Positions 1 through 8,734 of a stretch of DNA of 64,000 nt are shown here, in pieces. The position numbers were made by a program, and so were the translations under genes. Numbering within the stretch: position 1 is the stretch's first letter; each line of letters begins with the position of its first letter. The notes below the pieces were generated by a model, which did not search any database, was not told the origin of the DNA, and saw only the letters and a program-made list of their open reading frames with translations. The DNA is taken from NCBI RefSeq assembly GCF_030014915.1, contig NZ_JAGIXS010000001.1, forward strand, positions 930,001 to 994,000, given 5' to 3'. This stretch comes from Pelomonas sp. V22 (GTDB taxonomy: Bacteria; Pseudomonadota; Gammaproteobacteria; Burkholderiales; Burkholderiaceae_C).

Positions 1-75
1 CGGATGCTGACGTTCGTGACGGGCACCTCGACAATCAAGTGCTCTGCTTTCTTGCAGCCCTCCCCACTTCTCATC

Positions 76-558
76 ATGGATAAATTCTTGCTGCAGCAAC
101 AGGTGCTGGAACGGCTCGCCGAAGACCTGCTGCATGTCGAACGCGCAGCCCGCGCGGCGCATGAAACGGCGACTCACGAGGAGAACATCGCCGAGAACAA
201 GTACGACACGCTGGGGCTCGAAGCTGCTTACCTGGCCACCGGGCAGGCCCGTCGCGCCGAGGCCATCCGCCAGGCGATGGCCAACTGGCGCCAATTCCGC
301 CCCAGCCCCTACGACGCCAGCAGAGGCATTCAGCTCGGCGCGCTGGTCTGCCTGGTGGACCTAGACGGCAAGCAGCAGCATCTTTTCCTCGGCCTGGATG
401 GGGGCAGCATGAGCTTGGTGATCGAGGATCAGCTTGTGCAGGTCATCAGCAGCGAAGCCCCATTGGCCAGGGCCCTGCTGGGCAAGTGTGAAGGCGACGA
501 GGTGTCGATACAGATCGCTTCCGTCAGGCAGCAGTTCGAAGTGCTGCGGGTTCATTGA
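76..558 (+). CDS. GreA/GreB-like transcription factor family protein
   Basis: A 160-residue protein with the build of a Gre factor: a long charged N-terminal helical region (residues 1-75) followed by a compact C-terminal domain (about 90-160) with alternating beta-strands like the FKBP-type domain of GreA/GreB. The stretch AENKYDTLGLEAAYLA sits where Gre factors have the acidic tip of the coiled coil that enters the RNA polymerase secondary channel. I place the start at the ATG at 76 because the frame upstream has no Gre-like content. Such proteins are usually annotated as GreA/GreB-like and have sometimes been mislabelled as 3-oxoacyl-ACP synthases. Whether it cleaves backtracked RNA cannot be told from sequence. 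It stands alone, with no operon partner. Confidence 0.6.
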   Translation: MDKFLLQQQVLERLAEDLLHVERAARAAHETATHEENIAENKYDTLGLEAAYLATGQARRAEAIRQAMANWRQFRPSPYDASRGIQLGALVCLVDLDGKQQHLFLGLDGGSMSLVIEDQLVQVISSEAPLARALLGKCEGDEVSIQIASVRQQFEVLRVH

Positions 559-605
559 GCCGCAAGCATCGACACCCACACGCGAAGGACTGGGGGGGCG
601 GCCGC

Positions 606-1046
606 TCAGACCTTGGCGAGGAAAGCCGCCGCGTCACCGGCTTCACACGGCCAATCCGCGAACACGGCAACCAGCTTGCATTCCACGCAGTGGCAAGCGA
701 TGTAGTACCAGCGCACGTCATGGGTGCCCTGGTGCACGGAGACGCCGGACATCAGCTCGAACACCTCGTTCTCGCACAGGCATTCGTGCGTCTCGGGCGC
801 GGCTCCTTCAACATGCTCTGCACTGTCGCCCATCAGGTGTTCCTGCCCGCAGTCGGTGCAGGTGCGGATGGCCACACCGGCCTCTTCATCGGTCTGCAGC
901 GCAAAGGTCCGGCAACCACAATCGCATTTGGACGCGGCAAACCGGGTGGCCTCATGGCGATTCTCAATGCTGTAGCTGCGCAGTTCGGCTTGGGTGTCGC
1001 CGGACGTCGTCCCGTACCAGAACTCGCCCTTCTTCGTCAGTGCCAT
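606..1046 (-). CDS. Hypothetical zinc-ribbon protein
   Basis: A 146-residue protein I do not recognise. It has cysteine clusters typical of zinc binding: CDCGC near residue 40, CTDCG about 20 residues later, then CLCEN and CHCVEC towards the C-terminus. The middle is acidic. There is no signal peptide and no membrane segment, so it is probably cytoplasmic. The ATG at 1046 (MALTKKGEFWYG) is chosen over an upstream in-frame start because the upstream residues are low-complexity. It converges on the Gre-like gene with 47 bases between. Function unknown; a metal-binding or nucleic-acid-binding role is only a guess. Confidence 0.6.
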   Translation of the reverse strand: MALTKKGEFWYGTTSGDTQAELRSYSIENRHEATRFAASKCDCGCRTFALQTDEEAGVAIRTCTDCGQEHLMGDSAEHVEGAAPETHECLCENEVFELMSGVSVHQGTHDVRWYYIACHCVECKLVAVFADWPCEAGDAAAFLAKV

Positions 1047-1219
1047 TGATGCTGCTCCATTTCCCAAGGGGGTGGCTCGGCGGGCCTGACATCAGGCTTG
1101 CCCCGCTCGTCAGGGCGCAGAACTTTCGGTAAACGCCATCGATTCACAACTTCGCAAGACCGAAGCGCAGAGCCATGCGCAGACAGTGGCTCGCTGCTTC
1201 GATCTTCTGGGGCGGTGAT

Positions 1220-2284
1220 TTACGCGGCCTGCAGTGTCGGGTAGTCCGTGTAGCCCTTGGCACCACCGGTGTAGAACGTGTTGGAGTCAGGTGCGTTCAG
1301 CGGTGCCTTGGCCTTGATGCGTGCAGGCAGGTCTGGGTTGGCAAGGAAGGCTGTGCCAAAGGCCACCGCGTCGAGCTTGCCTGCGGCAATGGCAGCCTCG
1401 GCTTCATCAGGGCTGTAGCCCATGTTGCCTACCAGCACGCCCTTGTACTTCTCACGCGCTACCGGCATGACATCGGCCTTCTGCACGCCGAAGAAGTCGG
1501 CTCGCATCACGTGCAGGTAGGCCAGCTTGTAGGCATTGAGCTTGTCGGCCAGGAAGCCGATGAGGGCCACCGGGTCGCTGTCCTTCATGCTGTTGTAGCT
1601 GTTGAGCGGCGACAGGCGCAAACCCACACGCTCGGCACCGATGGCCTCGGTCACGGCGGTGAGGACTTCGAAGAGCAAGCGCGCGCGGTTTTCCAGCGAA
1701 CCGCCATAGGCGTCGCTGCGCTGGTTGGGCGTGTCGCGCAGGAACTGGTCGATCAGGTAGCCGTTGGCGCCGTGCACTTCCACGCCATCAAAGCCGGCGG
1801 CGATGGCGTTGCGTGCGCCTTGGGCAAACGCGGCCACGATGCCAGGAATCTCTTCGGCGGCGAGGGGACGCGGCACCGCGTGCGGCACCTTGCCTTGGGG
1901 CGTGTGGATCTCGCCCTCGATGGCGGTGGCGCTGCTGGAGACGATGGGCGCGCCATCGGCGGCGCCCGGGTAGGCTGCGCGGCCAGCGTGCCATATCTGC
2001 ATGAAGATGCGTCCGCCCTTGGCATGCACCGCGTCGGTCACCTGCTTCCAGGCTGCAATCTGCGCGTCGTTGTAGATGCCAGGCTCATTGACGAAGGCCG
2101 ATGTCCCGGGCGCCACCATGGTGCATTCGGTAATCAGCAGGCCCCCGGTGGCACGCTGGCTGTAGTACTCGGCCATCAGCGCGTTGGGCATGTGGCCAGC
2201 GTCGGCACGGGTGCGGGTCAGCGGTGCCAGGAGGATGCGGTTAGGCAGGGTCAGGGGGCCAACTTGAATCGGATTGAACAGCAT
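1220..2284 (-). CDS. nemA: Old Yellow Enzyme family alkene reductase (N-ethylmaleimide reductase type)
   Basis: A 354-residue FMN-dependent ene-reductase that would reduce activated C=C bonds (or nitro compounds) with NAD(P)H in the cytoplasm. The N-terminus (NPIQVGPLTLPNRILLAPLTR) is the standard OYE opening. The FMN/substrate regions are present: MQIWHAGR near residue 100, and GFDGVEVHGANGYLIDQF followed by NQRSDAYGGSLENR around residues 165-200, with the His-x-x-Asn pair that binds the substrate carbonyl. Length matches the family. No TetR/NemR-type repressor is next to it, so its regulation is not visible here. The symbol reflects family membership rather than proven substrate. Confidence 0.88.
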   Translation of the reverse strand: MLFNPIQVGPLTLPNRILLAPLTRTRADAGHMPNALMAEYYSQRATGGLLITECTMVAPGTSAFVNEPGIYNDAQIAAWKQVTDAVHAKGGRIFMQIWHAGRAAYPGAADGAPIVSSSATAIEGEIHTPQGKVPHAVPRPLAAEEIPGIVAAFAQGARNAIAAGFDGVEVHGANGYLIDQFLRDTPNQRSDAYGGSLENRARLLFEVLTAVTEAIGAERVGLRLSPLNSYNSMKDSDPVALIGFLADKLNAYKLAYLHVMRADFFGVQKADVMPVAREKYKGVLVGNMGYSPDEAEAAIAAGKLDAVAFGTAFLANPDLPARIKAKAPLNAPDSNTFYTGGAKGYTDYPTLQAA

Positions 2285-2652
2285 GGTGATGAGAGGCGTG
2301 GTTGCTTGAACAGAAAACAGGGTTGACGGTAACAGCTTCCAAATACTCGGACTTTGCCAGGGTCACTGAAGACAGATCAGGGCCGCGCGCGGGGCCCGGC
2401 CCATGTGGCGAAAGCACGTACCGCGCTGATGGAGGTGAAGCTCCGGGCGACAAGCCCGCCACTCAGACCGACTCTCGCAGCATCAGAAGGTCTCGCGAGG
2501 CCCGGCCGTTTCTGCGACATCGCGGCGCTCAGAGACGCTCTGCCGTCGTGACGGCATGTCAAATTTCAGACAGATGTGAGGCGGCCTGACAAGCCGGCAT
2601 TGCAGGCCCGCTCAATTCCTCGCCGAACCCGTGGCGAATTTCGCCTCCAGCG
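2285..2652. other. Non-coding stretch upstream of the OYE gene
   Basis: About 370 bases between the start of the alkene reductase and the end of the next minus-strand gene. Open frames here have no recognisable protein character. The promoter of the reductase must lie in the part nearest 2285, but I see no convincing -35/-10 pair and no clear palindromic operator. Confidence 0.5.
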
Positions 2653-3024
2653 TCAGCCTTGCTCGGGAGAGAAATACAGGGTCTTGCCGCACTGCGGGCA
2701 GAAGTGCTCGCGATGAAAGGTTCGATTCATCAGCGCGCGCACTTGGACCCGGTTGCCTCCGCAAGCGAAGCAGCTCAGGCGGCCCGACTGCGCATGCTTG
2801 GGATAGGTCTTGCAGTACCACTGGTAGTTCATGGTCTGGAAACGGCTGATCTGGCGCCACTGGGTGACCAGGACCAGCAGGCCGATCACCATGAACGGCA
2901 CGCTAATCATGAGGTCGTCGAGCCGTCCATCGCCGGATAGAACGCGGAGCGAATAGACCAGGCCGCCCAAAATGAACGCACCACAGAAAACAGCCAGAAA
3001 GATCTTTTGAAGGGTGTATTTCAT
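2653..3024 (-). CDS. Hypothetical membrane protein with C-terminal zinc ribbon
   Basis: A 123-residue protein, not assigned to a named family. Two hydrophobic segments (about residues 8-25 and 40-55) should span the inner membrane. The rest is soluble and carries two CxxC pairs, CFACGG near residue 85 and CPQCG near residue 108, separated by His-rich sequence (FHREHF), a typical zinc-ribbon layout. The ATG at 3024 is used; a TTG three codons upstream is also possible. It stands alone between non-coding stretches. Role unknown. Confidence 0.6.
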   Translation of the reverse strand: MKYTLQKIFLAVFCGAFILGGLVYSLRVLSGDGRLDDLMISVPFMVIGLLVLVTQWRQISRFQTMNYQWYCKTYPKHAQSGRLSCFACGGNRVQVRALMNRTFHREHFCPQCGKTLYFSPEQG

Positions 3025-3429
3025 TGCAGGCAATTTCTTTCGGTTACAGCGCAGGTGCGCTTGATTTCATTGAGAAGCAAGAGCGAAGGGCCACCATGGC
3101 CCGAAACAGGCGGTGATTGCTCGGCGGCACCATCAGCCGACCGGGCCGGCGCAGCGAAGTTCGACCCGCACCATTTCGTCATAACGTGCGTGGCACGCTG
3201 GGAATGGAGTGGCGGGTGGCCGTTCATTTTGGTCGGCACCATGCCGACCGATGAACAAAAGGATGCCGGAGGCGTGACACATTTGCCTTGCCGAAGCGAC
3301 GAACGCCCCTCATTCAGCGACCGGCATGGCGCTGGCGCGACAAGACCTGCATCAACGCAGCGGGCATCTCGCCGCCGGGCGAGGGCAATGTGAGTTGTCC
3401 GACGCCGGCCCTTCTGATTCACCCGCCCA
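3025..3429. other. Non-coding stretch containing a strong hairpin
   Basis: About 400 bases between the start of the zinc-ribbon membrane protein and the 3' end of the ten-gene operon. Apart from the inverted repeat at 3222-3256 (listed separately) I see no gene, RNA or promoter here. Confidence 0.5.
3222..3256. repeat. Inverted repeat downstream of the ten-gene operon
   Basis: GGTCGGCA (3231-3238) and TGCCGACC (3242-3249) form a perfect 8-bp stem with a 3-base loop. Outside it GTTCAT (3222-3227) and ATGAAC (3251-3256) add six more pairs across a small asymmetric bulge. It lies about 175 bases beyond the last stop codon of the operon ending at 3430. No T-run follows on the minus strand, so it is not a classical terminator; it could act with Rho or protect the transcript end. 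Confidence 0.5.
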
Positions 3430-4893
3430 TCACCGCCGCTCGCGCCACCACAGCGCCAGCGCCCCAAGGCCGAACAGCAGCGCAAACAGCCACGCAGGCA
3501 CTGGCACGGCCGCGGCAGTTGAATGCGCCGCCGCAAGCGCCGCGGCCGCTGCCAACGCCTCCGCCCCCTCGCGCTTGATCCCCCGCTGCCATTGCGGCCA
3601 AGCGTCCTGGCTGAAGACATACATCCGCGCCGACGCAAGCTTGCCATCCGCCGGCGCAATCACCATCCATCCCGCAGCACGCGGCCACAGCGCCGCGCAG
3701 GCATCGTCGGCCCGATCCGCACGCCGCTGCAGTTGCAGCCGTACCTTGTCAGCGGGCACCTCCGCCGTCAGCTCACCCGCCCCACCGCGCAGGCAAACCA
3801 CCGCACGATCGCCCACCAATGGCATGGCATCCGGGAACACCCATTGCGCCTCGCGCTGCTGCCGCAAGCCGGCCTGGTCAAGCACGGTCTGCCACCAACT
3901 GCCGAGCAACTGCGGCGCGTTGATCGCGTGGCGGTGCCAGTCGCTGAGGCCGAGCCAGACGATGCGGCCCCGCTGCCAGGGGCGATGCCACAGCCAGGGC
4001 TTGTCGCTCGCGTTGGCGCTCCAGGCGCTGCGCGCATTGGATGAAGGCCGCAGCGCAACCGTCGATAGCTCCAAGCCCGGCAAAGGCTGCAGAACGGCAG
4101 GTTCCTGCGGTGAGAGCGGCAGCAGCAGCTCACGGCTCCACACGCCGGCATCGCGGGCGTTGCCGGCCAGCACAACCAGCGGCACGCCCTGCCCCACTTG
4201 CGCCAGCAAGGCTTGGCGCGCACTGGTGGCGAGGCTCTCGAAGTGGGCCGCGTCGATGACGATCAGTTCGGGCACGGCCATGGTGCTGCGCGGGGTTTCG
4301 GCGCGGGTGACGGTCTTGCCCAGGGTCAGTTGCCAATCGAGATTGGCATTGCTGGTCAGCAGCAGCTGGTTGAGCGCCTGCGCGTCGAAGGACGGTGCGC
4401 CGAAGCGGCCCTGGACCTGCAGCGGCACACTTTCCCGCACGTCCAGTGGCACGGGACCCTGCTCCAACGGCTTGCCGGCAGCATCGAGCACGCGGGCCTG
4501 CAGCACCATGGCTTCAGCCACCGGCGGCAGCCAGCTCACGCTCGCCTCAGCGCCGCTGGCGCTGGTCTGCGCAAGCAGGCTGCCGTTTTCGTCGAGCAGT
4601 TGCAGGCGCCAGCTGGCGAGCGGCTGGCTGCGCTTGAGCGTCAAGCTGAACGTGCGGCCCAGGGCCAGCTGGCGCGGGAAGTCGAGCTGGATGCTGGGTT
4701 CGCTAGCAGGCGCTCGCGCGGATGCCTGCGCGCGTTCGCCTGGCACGGTCGGATCGGCGACCAACAAGGCGAGGCCCGCCGCCGCGAGCAAGACCAGTGC
4801 GGCTTTGACCCATTGGCGCGAGCGCAGGTAGAGCCCGGCACTCGCTAGGCCGATCAGCGCCACCACGATTGCCAGCAGCAGGGGCCCGCTCAT
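3430..4893 (-). CDS. Hypothetical membrane protein, last gene of the tldDE-moxR operon
   Basis: A 487-residue protein beginning MSGPLLLAIVVALIGLASAG, with two membrane segments in the first 50 residues, a long extracytoplasmic region and a final membrane helix at the very C-terminus (PAWLFALLFGLGALALWWRERR). The middle includes a segment like the glutamine-amidotransferase-type fold seen at the ends of BatA/DUF4175 clusters (ELIVIDAAHFESLA, then VVLAGNARDAG), but no catalytic triad is obvious. The start is fixed by the ATGA overlap with the stop of the upstream gene at 4890-4893. Being last in the operon and envelope-located, it probably belongs to the same membrane complex as the BatA- and DUF4175-like proteins. 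No function is known to me. Confidence 0.75.
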   Translation of the reverse strand: MSGPLLLAIVVALIGLASAGLYLRSRQWVKAALVLLAAAGLALLVADPTVPGERAQASARAPASEPSIQLDFPRQLALGRTFSLTLKRSQPLASWRLQLLDENGSLLAQTSASGAEASVSWLPPVAEAMVLQARVLDAAGKPLEQGPVPLDVRESVPLQVQGRFGAPSFDAQALNQLLLTSNANLDWQLTLGKTVTRAETPRSTMAVPELIVIDAAHFESLATSARQALLAQVGQGVPLVVLAGNARDAGVWSRELLLPLSPQEPAVLQPLPGLELSTVALRPSSNARSAWSANASDKPWLWHRPWQRGRIVWLGLSDWHRHAINAPQLLGSWWQTVLDQAGLRQQREAQWVFPDAMPLVGDRAVVCLRGGAGELTAEVPADKVRLQLQRRADRADDACAALWPRAAGWMVIAPADGKLASARMYVFSQDAWPQWQRGIKREGAEALAAAAALAAAHSTAAAVPVPAWLFALLFGLGALALWWRERR

Positions 4894-6878
4894 GGCACAC
4901 GCCTTTGCTGCCAGGCCTTGCTGAAGGGCGTGGCCGTGGCCGGCTCGGCCTGCAGGCGCACGCCGGCTTCGGTGATGCCGCTGCGCAGCCAGGCGCGCAA
5001 CGCGGGACGGCAGGTGCCGCAGCCGTCCATCACGTCCTGCAGCGCACGCTGGGCGGCCAGGCGGTCTTCGTCGGTGCGGATGCGTTCGCGTATCCAGTCC
5101 TGCGCGATGCGGCTCCACAAGGCCGGCAAGGCGGCCTGCTCGCTGTCCAGCGCGGACATCAATTCGCGCAGCGGCGCCGGCACGGTCTCAGGTGCCGCGC
5201 CCTGCTCGCGGCGGTAGGGTGCCGTGCCCACGGCATCGCCGCTCATGCGTTTTTCTTCCTTGATGGGCGGTGGCGCGAAGGCCGTGCGGTGCAGGTAGAT
5301 GCGGTCGGCCTGCTGCAGTTGCTTGATCGCCTCCAGCGCCTTGTATTCGTGCGGCAGGGCCGGCTGCGGAGAAACAGCGCGCAGCTGCTTCTCGGCGTCC
5401 CACATGGCCGAGAGCGCGCGTCGCAGGGTCTTCTTGGTGGCCTCATCGAACAGCGTCGCGTTCTCGGCCTGGTCATGCGCGTGGCCGAAGCGGTGCAGGA
5501 TGTCCTGCTTCTCATCACCACCATGTTGGCCCCCATGCTCATCGCCATGGTCATCGCCAAACAGGCTGGACTCCTCGCCGAGGAACTGGCCATAGCGCAG
5601 GCGCAGGCGCGACTGGTCGGCCGCGATTGCTTCGCTGCGTGCGCGCAGCTGGCCGGGCGGAAAGCGCGGGTTGGCCTTCAGCTCGGCGAGCAATTGCTCG
5701 GTGTCGATGATGATCTGGCGCTGGCTGCGCAGGTTCTCGGGCTTGGCCAGCATGGGCAGGGCCGAGCTCTCGGTCTCGGCCGCTTGCAGGCCCGGCAGCC
5801 GCAAGGTGTAGGTGGGCGAGCTGACGATGTGCGGGCGCGGCGCGGCGTTGTCGGCCACGCGCACGAAGAAGTAGAGCTCGTCGCCCGGTTCCATGCCGAG
5901 CTCGGACAGCAGCCAGGTCTTGTCCCAGCGGCGCTGGCGCGGGTCGCTGGACTGCGGCAGTGGCATCTCGCGGTCACTGAAGCGGATGTTCTCGCCACTG
6001 CCACGCGCCAGCGTCAAGTGCAGGCTGGCGCGGTCGATCCTGTAGTCATCGCTGACGGTCACGGCGATGCGGGCCGAGCGTGCCTCGCGGGCCAGCACCT
6101 GGATCAGCTCATCGGGTGATTCGATGGTGATGCGCGGCGCCAGGTCGGGCGTGACCAGCACCGTGTAGCGCTGCCCTTGCCAGCGCCAGAACATGGCCTC
6201 GTTGGCCTGCCAGCTCGCGCAGCGTGGTGAGAGTGGCAGTCGGCTGCCGTCGCTCAGCTCGATGAACGCGGCTTCTGCGGGCCCGGTCTTCAGGCACCAG
6301 CGGATCTCGCTGTGCTCGGGCACCTGCAAGGCCTTGGGCGCGGTCTCGTAGGCGGCAATGCCGGTGTAGGCCGGCGGCGTGACCTGCAGCATCAACTCGT
6401 TGGCGGCCGCCGCCGCAGCTGGCATCGCCTGCGGTGCAAGACCGGACGAACGAGCCGGCCACAGCCACAGCACCGCCGCTGCGGCGAAGCTCAGCGCCAA
6501 CCAGCGCCAATCGAAGCGAGCCTGCACGCTGGCGATGCGACGCAGCGCCTCGGCATCGACCGCCTGCGCGAGCCGGCCCAAGAGGCGCTGCTGCTGCAAG
6601 CGGGCCAGCGGTGACTCTGCTTGCTGCAGCAAGGCACTGCTGTCTTCCAGCGCCGGCACGGCAGCGTCCAGCCAGCGCGGCCACTGTCTCGCCGCCTGTT
6701 GGCGCAGGCGCCAGAAATCGAAGGCCAGCACCAGCACGGCGACCAGCAAGCCCGGCCATGAGCGCAAGAGCAGCCAGGGCAGCAGCAGCGCCAGCCACCA
6801 GGGCCAACGCCGCAACGTCAGCGCGCGCAAGAGGCGCGGCTGCAGGGCCGGGTAGGCGTCAGCGGCGGCGGCGGACAT
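4890..6878 (-). CDS. DUF4175-like large membrane protein
   Basis: A 662-residue protein. Two or three hydrophobic helices lie in the first 170 residues (RWPWWLALLLPWLLL, then LLVAVLVLAF, and later WLALSFAAAAVLWLWPA). A large outside domain follows, with beta-rich sequence (LMLQVTPPAYTGIAAYETAP) typical of DUF4175-type proteins, and then a charged helical C-terminal part with a His/Gly/Asp-rich patch near residue 450. The start at 6878 overlaps the upstream BatA-like gene by 20 bases; a longer reading frame upstream lacks coding character. It overlaps the next gene by ATGA. In other bacteria such proteins travel with MoxR, DUF58 and BatA partners, but their job is not established. Confidence 0.78.
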   Translation of the reverse strand: MSAAAADAYPALQPRLLRALTLRRWPWWLALLLPWLLLRSWPGLLVAVLVLAFDFWRLRQQAARQWPRWLDAAVPALEDSSALLQQAESPLARLQQQRLLGRLAQAVDAEALRRIASVQARFDWRWLALSFAAAAVLWLWPARSSGLAPQAMPAAAAAANELMLQVTPPAYTGIAAYETAPKALQVPEHSEIRWCLKTGPAEAAFIELSDGSRLPLSPRCASWQANEAMFWRWQGQRYTVLVTPDLAPRITIESPDELIQVLAREARSARIAVTVSDDYRIDRASLHLTLARGSGENIRFSDREMPLPQSSDPRQRRWDKTWLLSELGMEPGDELYFFVRVADNAAPRPHIVSSPTYTLRLPGLQAAETESSALPMLAKPENLRSQRQIIIDTEQLLAELKANPRFPPGQLRARSEAIAADQSRLRLRYGQFLGEESSLFGDDHGDEHGGQHGGDEKQDILHRFGHAHDQAENATLFDEATKKTLRRALSAMWDAEKQLRAVSPQPALPHEYKALEAIKQLQQADRIYLHRTAFAPPPIKEEKRMSGDAVGTAPYRREQGAAPETVPAPLRELMSALDSEQAALPALWSRIAQDWIRERIRTDEDRLAAQRALQDVMDGCGTCRPALRAWLRSGITEAGVRLQAEPATATPFSKAWQQRRVP

Positions 6879-7848
6879 GCGCGAGCCCCCTTTCCAGCGC
6901 GAACAGCAGGGCCAGCAGCGGCGCGAGCCAGGCGTGCAGCGCGCCAATGGGCAGCAGAGCCGGCGTGGCGCCCGCTGCAGCCGCCAGCGTCATCGTGGGT
7001 GCGGCATAGGCTTCGGGCGCATGCGCGAGTGCCTGCCAGCGCTGGTAGAGCGAGCGCGCGGCAGTGATGTCCTGCAGGGCCGCTGCATCCACGGCCAGCA
7101 CGGCGGCGCGCGCGCCCTCTTTCGTCTTCAAGGCACTGCGTTCGGTGGCCCACCACAGCGGCGCCTGCCAGCGTGCGTCGGGGGCTTCGGGCTTGTCCCA
7201 GACGATCAGCTCGGTCCTTTCGTTCGGTGCTTCGTCGATCAGGTAGCGATCCCGCCCCTGGCCTGCGCTCTCATAGGCCTTGAACAAAGCGCGCCATTCG
7301 GCGGCACGCTCACTGGCGATGACGATACGGCGCTCTCGCTTCTCGGCGGGCAGCGGGACGAGCTGCACACGCAGCGCCAGTGGGTGGGCGAACTTCGGCG
7401 CTTCGATGGCCATGGGCACGGCATCGCCACGGGCCAGCAGCAGCCAGCGGGCCTCGGCCTGCCATTCGCGCTCGTGCGCAGCCAGCCAGGCGAGCGCATC
7501 GCCCTCGGGCAGCTCGAGGCGCCGCGCGTCCTGCATGCCGGCCTCCTTGATCTGCGCCTCGACCCAGGCCGAATCGGTGCCGCGGGTCACCAGGACGGTA
7601 TCGCCTCGCCAAGCAAAGGCTACCTCGGCCAGCCACGCAATCACGCCAATCAGCAGCAGGCAGCGGATGAGCAGCAGCAGGCGCTCGACCCAGACCCACA
7701 CGCGCTGCTGCTGCGGCGGCGCCTTGGGCAAGAAGCGAGCGGTGGCGAGCAGCTCGGCCTTCAATCGCTGGCGCTTCTCGCGGTGCCACCAGATCGGCAG
7801 CAGCAAGACGGGCAAAGCCCACCACCAAGCAACAAAGGCCGAACTCAT
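6859..7848 (-). CDS. BatA-domain membrane protein
   Basis: A 329-residue protein with the N-terminal BatA ('aerotolerance regulator') layout: a first helix (FVAWWWALPVLLLPIWWH), a basic loop that includes KAELLATARFLPKAPPQQQ, and a second helix (LLLLIRCLLLIGVIAWLAEVAFAW). The extracytoplasmic part holds a degenerate vWA-like region (VLVTRGTDSAWVEAQ) without a full metal-site motif. A last helix is near the C-terminus (APLLALLFALERGLAHVRRRR). Start and stop of neighbours interlock: ATGA with the DUF58 gene at 7845-7848. MoxR-DUF58-BatA sets act together in other bacteria as envelope stress or cofactor-insertion systems; here the partner set is larger. Confidence 0.8.
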   Translation of the reverse strand: MSSAFVAWWWALPVLLLPIWWHREKRQRLKAELLATARFLPKAPPQQQRVWVWVERLLLLIRCLLLIGVIAWLAEVAFAWRGDTVLVTRGTDSAWVEAQIKEAGMQDARRLELPEGDALAWLAAHEREWQAEARWLLLARGDAVPMAIEAPKFAHPLALRVQLVPLPAEKRERRIVIASERAAEWRALFKAYESAGQGRDRYLIDEAPNERTELIVWDKPEAPDARWQAPLWWATERSALKTKEGARAAVLAVDAAALQDITAARSLYQRWQALAHAPEAYAAPTMTLAAAAGATPALLPIGALHAWLAPLLALLFALERGLAHVRRRR

Positions 7849-8729
7849 GCCCGCCCCGCCAATTGCAGCCAACTGCGCAGCACCGAGCCCACGGCTTGCT
7901 CAATCGAAGCCGTGAGCAGCGGCATGTCGTGCTGCCGGCACTGGGTCTTCACCGCCTCGAAATGAGCACCGCGCGCCGCGCGATAGGCCGCCTTTGCCTC
8001 GGCGTCGAAGCGATGCAGGCCTTCCGCCTGCTCGGGGTCGCGGTAGGCGCCACCACTGGCGAAACTGGCTTCTTCCTCGGCCTGCGTGGAGAGGCTCAGC
8101 AAGCGCACGTCATGCGAGAGGTGGCGCAGCCGCAAGAGCGCTTCGGACAACGGCGAGGGCCAATCGAGGAAATCGCTGACCGCGAAGATCAGGCTCGGCG
8201 AGCGCGCGAAGTGCAGGTGGGCGCGCAGCGTGGGCTCATCAGGCAAGCCACCGCCCGCCTCCACCCGGCTCAGCTGCGCCAGCACCTTGTGCAGCTGGCG
8301 CGGCCCGCGCGAGGCCGGCGTGAAGGTCACGCGGTCCTGGCCCGCGAGGATCAGGCCGAAGGCATCGCCCTGGCGCTGGGCCACGGCCGCGATGCAGCCA
8401 AGCACGGTGCGCGCGAACCAGAGCTTGGTGAGGCCCTCGATGCTGCGGCTCGGCTCGGCCATGGAGGCGCTGGTGTCAAGCAAGAGCCAGATCGCCACAT
8501 GGCTGTCGCGCTCAGCTTCGCGCACGTAGTAGCGGTCCACGCGGGCCAGCAGCTTCCAGTCCACGCGCCGCCATTCATCGCCCGGCACATAGGCCCGGTA
8601 CTCGGAAAACTCGACGCCTGCGCCGCGCTCGCGGCCCGCATGCAGGCCATGGCCCAGCCCCGCCAGCACATGGCGGATGACCAGGTCCAGATCGGCCGTC
8701 TGGGCCAGCAGCGACGCGGTCGCCAGCAT
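7845..8729 (-). CDS. DUF58 / vWA domain protein
   Basis: A 294-residue cytoplasmic protein. The diagnostic DUF58 stretch YVPGDEWRRVDWK is at about residues 48-60, and a vWA metal-ion site DTSAS (DxSxS) is at residues 85-89, so the MIDAS motif is intact. Proteins of this family are encoded next to MoxR ATPases and are thought to be their targets or adaptors. The gene starts six bases after the moxR stop and overlaps the BatA gene by ATGA, so translation is probably coupled through all three. Confidence 0.9.
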   Translation of the reverse strand: MLATASLLAQTADLDLVIRHVLAGLGHGLHAGRERGAGVEFSEYRAYVPGDEWRRVDWKLLARVDRYYVREAERDSHVAIWLLLDTSASMAEPSRSIEGLTKLWFARTVLGCIAAVAQRQGDAFGLILAGQDRVTFTPASRGPRQLHKVLAQLSRVEAGGGLPDEPTLRAHLHFARSPSLIFAVSDFLDWPSPLSEALLRLRHLSHDVRLLSLSTQAEEEASFASGGAYRDPEQAEGLHRFDAEAKAAYRAARGAHFEAVKTQCRQHDMPLLTASIEQAVGSVLRSWLQLAGRA

Positions 8730-8734
8730 GCCCG

